Shown here: piece by piece, positions 4,460 to 6,141 of the stretch
Layout: each line of letters begins with the position of its first letter
Numbering within the stretch: the stretch's first letter is position 1
NCBI GenBank assembly: GCA_002414905.1
Contig: DIAY01000168.1
Coordinates: forward strand, 3,304-9,444
Source: Holophagales bacterium UBA5066
GTDB lineage: Bacteria > Acidobacteriota > Thermoanaerobaculia > UBA5066
Direction of reading: 5' to 3'
Length of the DNA: 6,141 nt
Translations under genes and position numbers: made by a program
The notes under the pieces: model-generated
Seen by the model: the letters and a program-made list of their open reading frames with translations, nothing else
What the model was told of the DNA's origin: nothing
Databases searched by the model: none

Positions 4460-6076
4460 TCAGTTCCCCTTGACGATGGCCGCCGGGTCGACTCCCGCGG
4501 GGAGAACGGCGGGGGAGACCGGAGCGGCGGCGGAAGCGGTCATCCGCACCCCGGCGCCCCGAGCCTTCTCGACCGCTGCGACGATCTTCGCCGAGGCCGG
4601 CGCGGTCATCGCGAAGAAGGGCTTCGGGTAGACGCCGATCCAGACGCACGCGACGATGAGCGGAGCGAGTGTGAGGACCTCGCGAAGGTTCACGTCCTGA
4701 AGGCCCTTGTTCTCCTCGTGCTTCAGCTCGCCGAAGAAGACGCGCTGGTAAAGCCAGAGCATGACGGCCGCGCCGAGGACGACGCCGAGGCTCGCCAGAA
4801 GCGCCCACTTCCAGTCGGCCAGGAACGCGCCGACGAGGATCGTGAATTCGCCGACGAAGCCGTTCAGGAGCGGCAGGCCGATCGAGGCGAGCAGGATGAT
4901 CATGAAGAGGGTCGCGTAGACCGGCATGACCTGCGAGATCCCGCCGAAGTCGACGATCTGCCGGGTGTGCCGGCGCTCGTAGATGATCCCGACGAGAAGG
5001 AAGAGCCCGCCCGTCGAGAGACCGTGGTTGATCGACTGCAGGACGCCGCCCTGCATCCCCGCCTGGTTGAACGCGAACAGGCCGAGCATCACGAACCCGA
5101 GGTGGGCGACCGAGGAATAGGCGACGAGCTTCTTGATGTCCTTCTGGACCATCGCCACGAGGGAACCGTAGATGATGCCGATGATGGCCAGCACGACGAC
5201 CGTCAGCTGGACCCACGATACCGAGGCCGCCGACGGGCAGATCGGGAGCGAGAAGCGCAGGAAGCCGTACGTCCCCATCTTCAGGAGGACGCCGGCGAGG
5301 ATGACCGAGCCCGCCGTGGGGGCCTCGACGTGCGCGTCGGGGAGCCACGTGTGGAACGGGAACATCGGCACCTTGATCGCGAACCCGAGGAAGAAGGCCC
5401 AGAAGAGCCAGAGAGAGAGGTCCGCGGGGATCAGCGGGGCGATCTCGTGGAAGTGGAGGATGTCGAACGACGGGGCGTTCCCGAGCCCCTTCCAGCCGAG
5501 GAATCCGGTCGTGTTGAAGAAGTAGAGGGCGATGATCGCCAGGAGCATGACCACCGACCCGAAGAGCGTGTACAGGAAGAACTTGATCGCGGCGTAGAGC
5601 TTCCTCGGCCCGCCCCAGATCCCGATGAGGAAATACATCGGGACGAGCATGACCTCCCAGAAAACGTAGAAGAGGAAGAAGTCGAGGGCGCAGAAAACCC
5701 CGATCATTCCCGTCTCCAGGAGGAGAAGGAATACGTAGTACTCCTTCTCCCTGGTCTTCACCGCGGTGTACGAGCTGTAGATCGAGATGACCGACAGCAG
5801 CGTCGTCAGGAGGATCAGCAGCGCCGCGATTCCGTCGACCCCGAGGGAATACCTCACCCCGAGCGAGGGGATCCAGTCGAGGTCCTCGCGGAAGAGGAAT
5901 CCGGCGGACTCGCGGAAGCCCCGTGCGAACCAGAGCGGCAGGGAGAGGATGAAGGTGGCCCCCGCCACGCCGGTCGCCAGGGCCTTGATCGCGCCCGTCT
6001 TCTCCCGCGGGAGGAAGAGGATCGCGAGCGCCCCGGCGGTCGGGAGGAGGATGAGGAGGGAGAGCAGTCCGTTCAT
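4460..6076 (-). CDS. nuoM: NADH-quinone oxidoreductase subunit M
   Basis: Antiporter-like proton-pumping subunit of complex I in the cytoplasmic membrane, 538 residues with about 14 membrane segments. Key residues are present: Glu141 in FYVFWEVMLVPMYFLIGIWG (136-155), Lys235 in FAIKVPMFPFHTWLPDAHVE (232-251), Lys266 in LAGVLLKMGTYGFLRF (260-275) and Glu410 in NGFVGEFTILVGAF (405-418). These match E. coli NuoM Glu144, Lys234, Lys265 and Glu407. Glu rather than Lys at the last position identifies NuoM. QKDIKKLVAYSSVAHLGFVM (311-330) is a further family signature. After the last helix (about 465-490) comes an Ala/Pro/Val-rich tail of nearly 50 residues (491-538), longer than in E. coli. ATG at 6076 has AAGGA 6 bases upstream and follows the stop of the preceding gene by 16 bases. 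The stop lies 3 bases before the nuoN start. Confidence 0.98.
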   Translation of the reverse strand: MNGLLSLLILLPTAGALAILFLPREKTGAIKALATGVAGATFILSLPLWFARGFRESAGFLFREDLDWIPSLGVRYSLGVDGIAALLILLTTLLSVISIYSSYTAVKTREKEYYVFLLLLETGMIGVFCALDFFLFYVFWEVMLVPMYFLIGIWGGPRKLYAAIKFFLYTLFGSVVMLLAIIALYFFNTTGFLGWKGLGNAPSFDILHFHEIAPLIPADLSLWLFWAFFLGFAIKVPMFPFHTWLPDAHVEAPTAGSVILAGVLLKMGTYGFLRFSLPICPSAASVSWVQLTVVVLAIIGIIYGSLVAMVQKDIKKLVAYSSVAHLGFVMLGLFAFNQAGMQGGVLQSINHGLSTGGLFLLVGIIYERRHTRQIVDFGGISQVMPVYATLFMIILLASIGLPLLNGFVGEFTILVGAFLADWKWALLASLGVVLGAAVMLWLYQRVFFGELKHEENKGLQDVNLREVLTLAPLIVACVWIGVYPKPFFAMTAPASAKIVAAVEKARGAGVRMTASAAAPVSPAVLPAGVDPAAIVKGN

Positions 6077-6092
6077 TCGGCGTCCTTACTCG

Positions 6093-6141
6093 TCACGCGA
6101 AGATGATGTAGATGCACACGAGGGCGAAGACGCCCGCGGCC
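6093..6141 (-). CDS. nuoL: C-terminal end of a membrane protein, probably NADH-quinone oxidoreductase subunit L
   Basis: Only the last 16 codons or so are inside the window: a hydrophobic end reading AAGVFALVCIYIIFA, then TGA at 6095-6093. A terminal membrane helix and the usual gene order nuoL-nuoM-nuoN make NuoL the likely identity, but the fragment carries no diagnostic residue. It ends 16 bases before nuoM, and that gap holds the nuoM ribosome binding site. Confidence 0.6.
   Translation of the reverse strand, partial: AAGVFALVCIYIIFA

Noticed and set aside
2967..5348. A 793-residue open frame on the minus strand across nuoN and part of nuoM
   Set aside because: It runs out of frame through two clear complex I genes and is Arg/Pro/Gly/Asp-rich with no domain pattern; it is a high-GC shadow frame.
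2978..6076. NuoM and NuoN as Mrp-type Na+/H+ antiporter subunits or another complex I-like enzyme
   Set aside because: The proteins share ancestry with MrpD, but the lengths, the Glu (NuoM) versus Lys (NuoN) in the last channel helix and the gene order fit ordinary complex I.
1480..6106. Long plus-strand open frames (about 1480-2562, 2807-4192 and 4718-6106)
   Set aside because: They are antisense to atpB, nuoN and nuoM, extremely rich in Arg, Glu and Asp, and mirror hydrophobic codons on the other strand. This is what GC-rich membrane genes produce in antisense.

Overview
This is a GC-rich window from a bacterial chromosome, and every gene I can support lies on the minus strand. Read in the direction of transcription (from high to low coordinates), it holds the last codons of a gene that is probably nuoL, then nuoM, nuoN, atpZ, atpI, atpB and atpE. 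A hairpin-rich gap follows, then an ECF sigma factor gene and the first 102 codons of its zinc-binding anti-sigma factor, which runs off the left edge. No RNA gene, mobile element, CRISPR array or transposase is visible. The organism cannot be named from the sequence. High GC, GTG starts, a split F0 operon and a c subunit with a signal-like leader would fit an Acidobacteriota-like or other Gram-negative lineage, but this is a weak inference.

Right part (about 2978-6141): the distal end of a complex I operon. NuoM and NuoN are proton-pumping antiporter-like subunits of NADH:quinone oxidoreductase, and both keep the full set of channel Lys/Glu residues. Middle part (1121-2970): four membrane genes of F-type ATP synthase. 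AtpZ and AtpI are small assembly or ion-handling proteins, AtpB is subunit a and AtpE is subunit c. The genes are packed tightly: the atpZ ribosome binding site overlaps the nuoN stop codon, atpZ and atpI overlap by 4 bases, and one base separates atpI from atpB. The proton pump and the membrane core of the proton-driven ATP synthase therefore look like one transcription unit. atpF, atpH and the F1 genes are absent, so they must lie elsewhere.

Left part (1-1120): two tandem GC hairpins after atpE probably end or attenuate the operon. Then come a SigR/RpoE-like ECF sigma factor and, 34 bases on, an anti-sigma factor with a Cys-X25-His-X3-Cys-X2-Cys zinc site followed by the start of a membrane helix. 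This pair is probably a self-contained stress-response switch.

The window is mostly conventional respiratory machinery. I see no convincing new system. The points most worth checking are the nuo-atp junction, the mixed ion-binding site and leader of subunit c, and the membrane-tethered SigR/RsrA-like pair.
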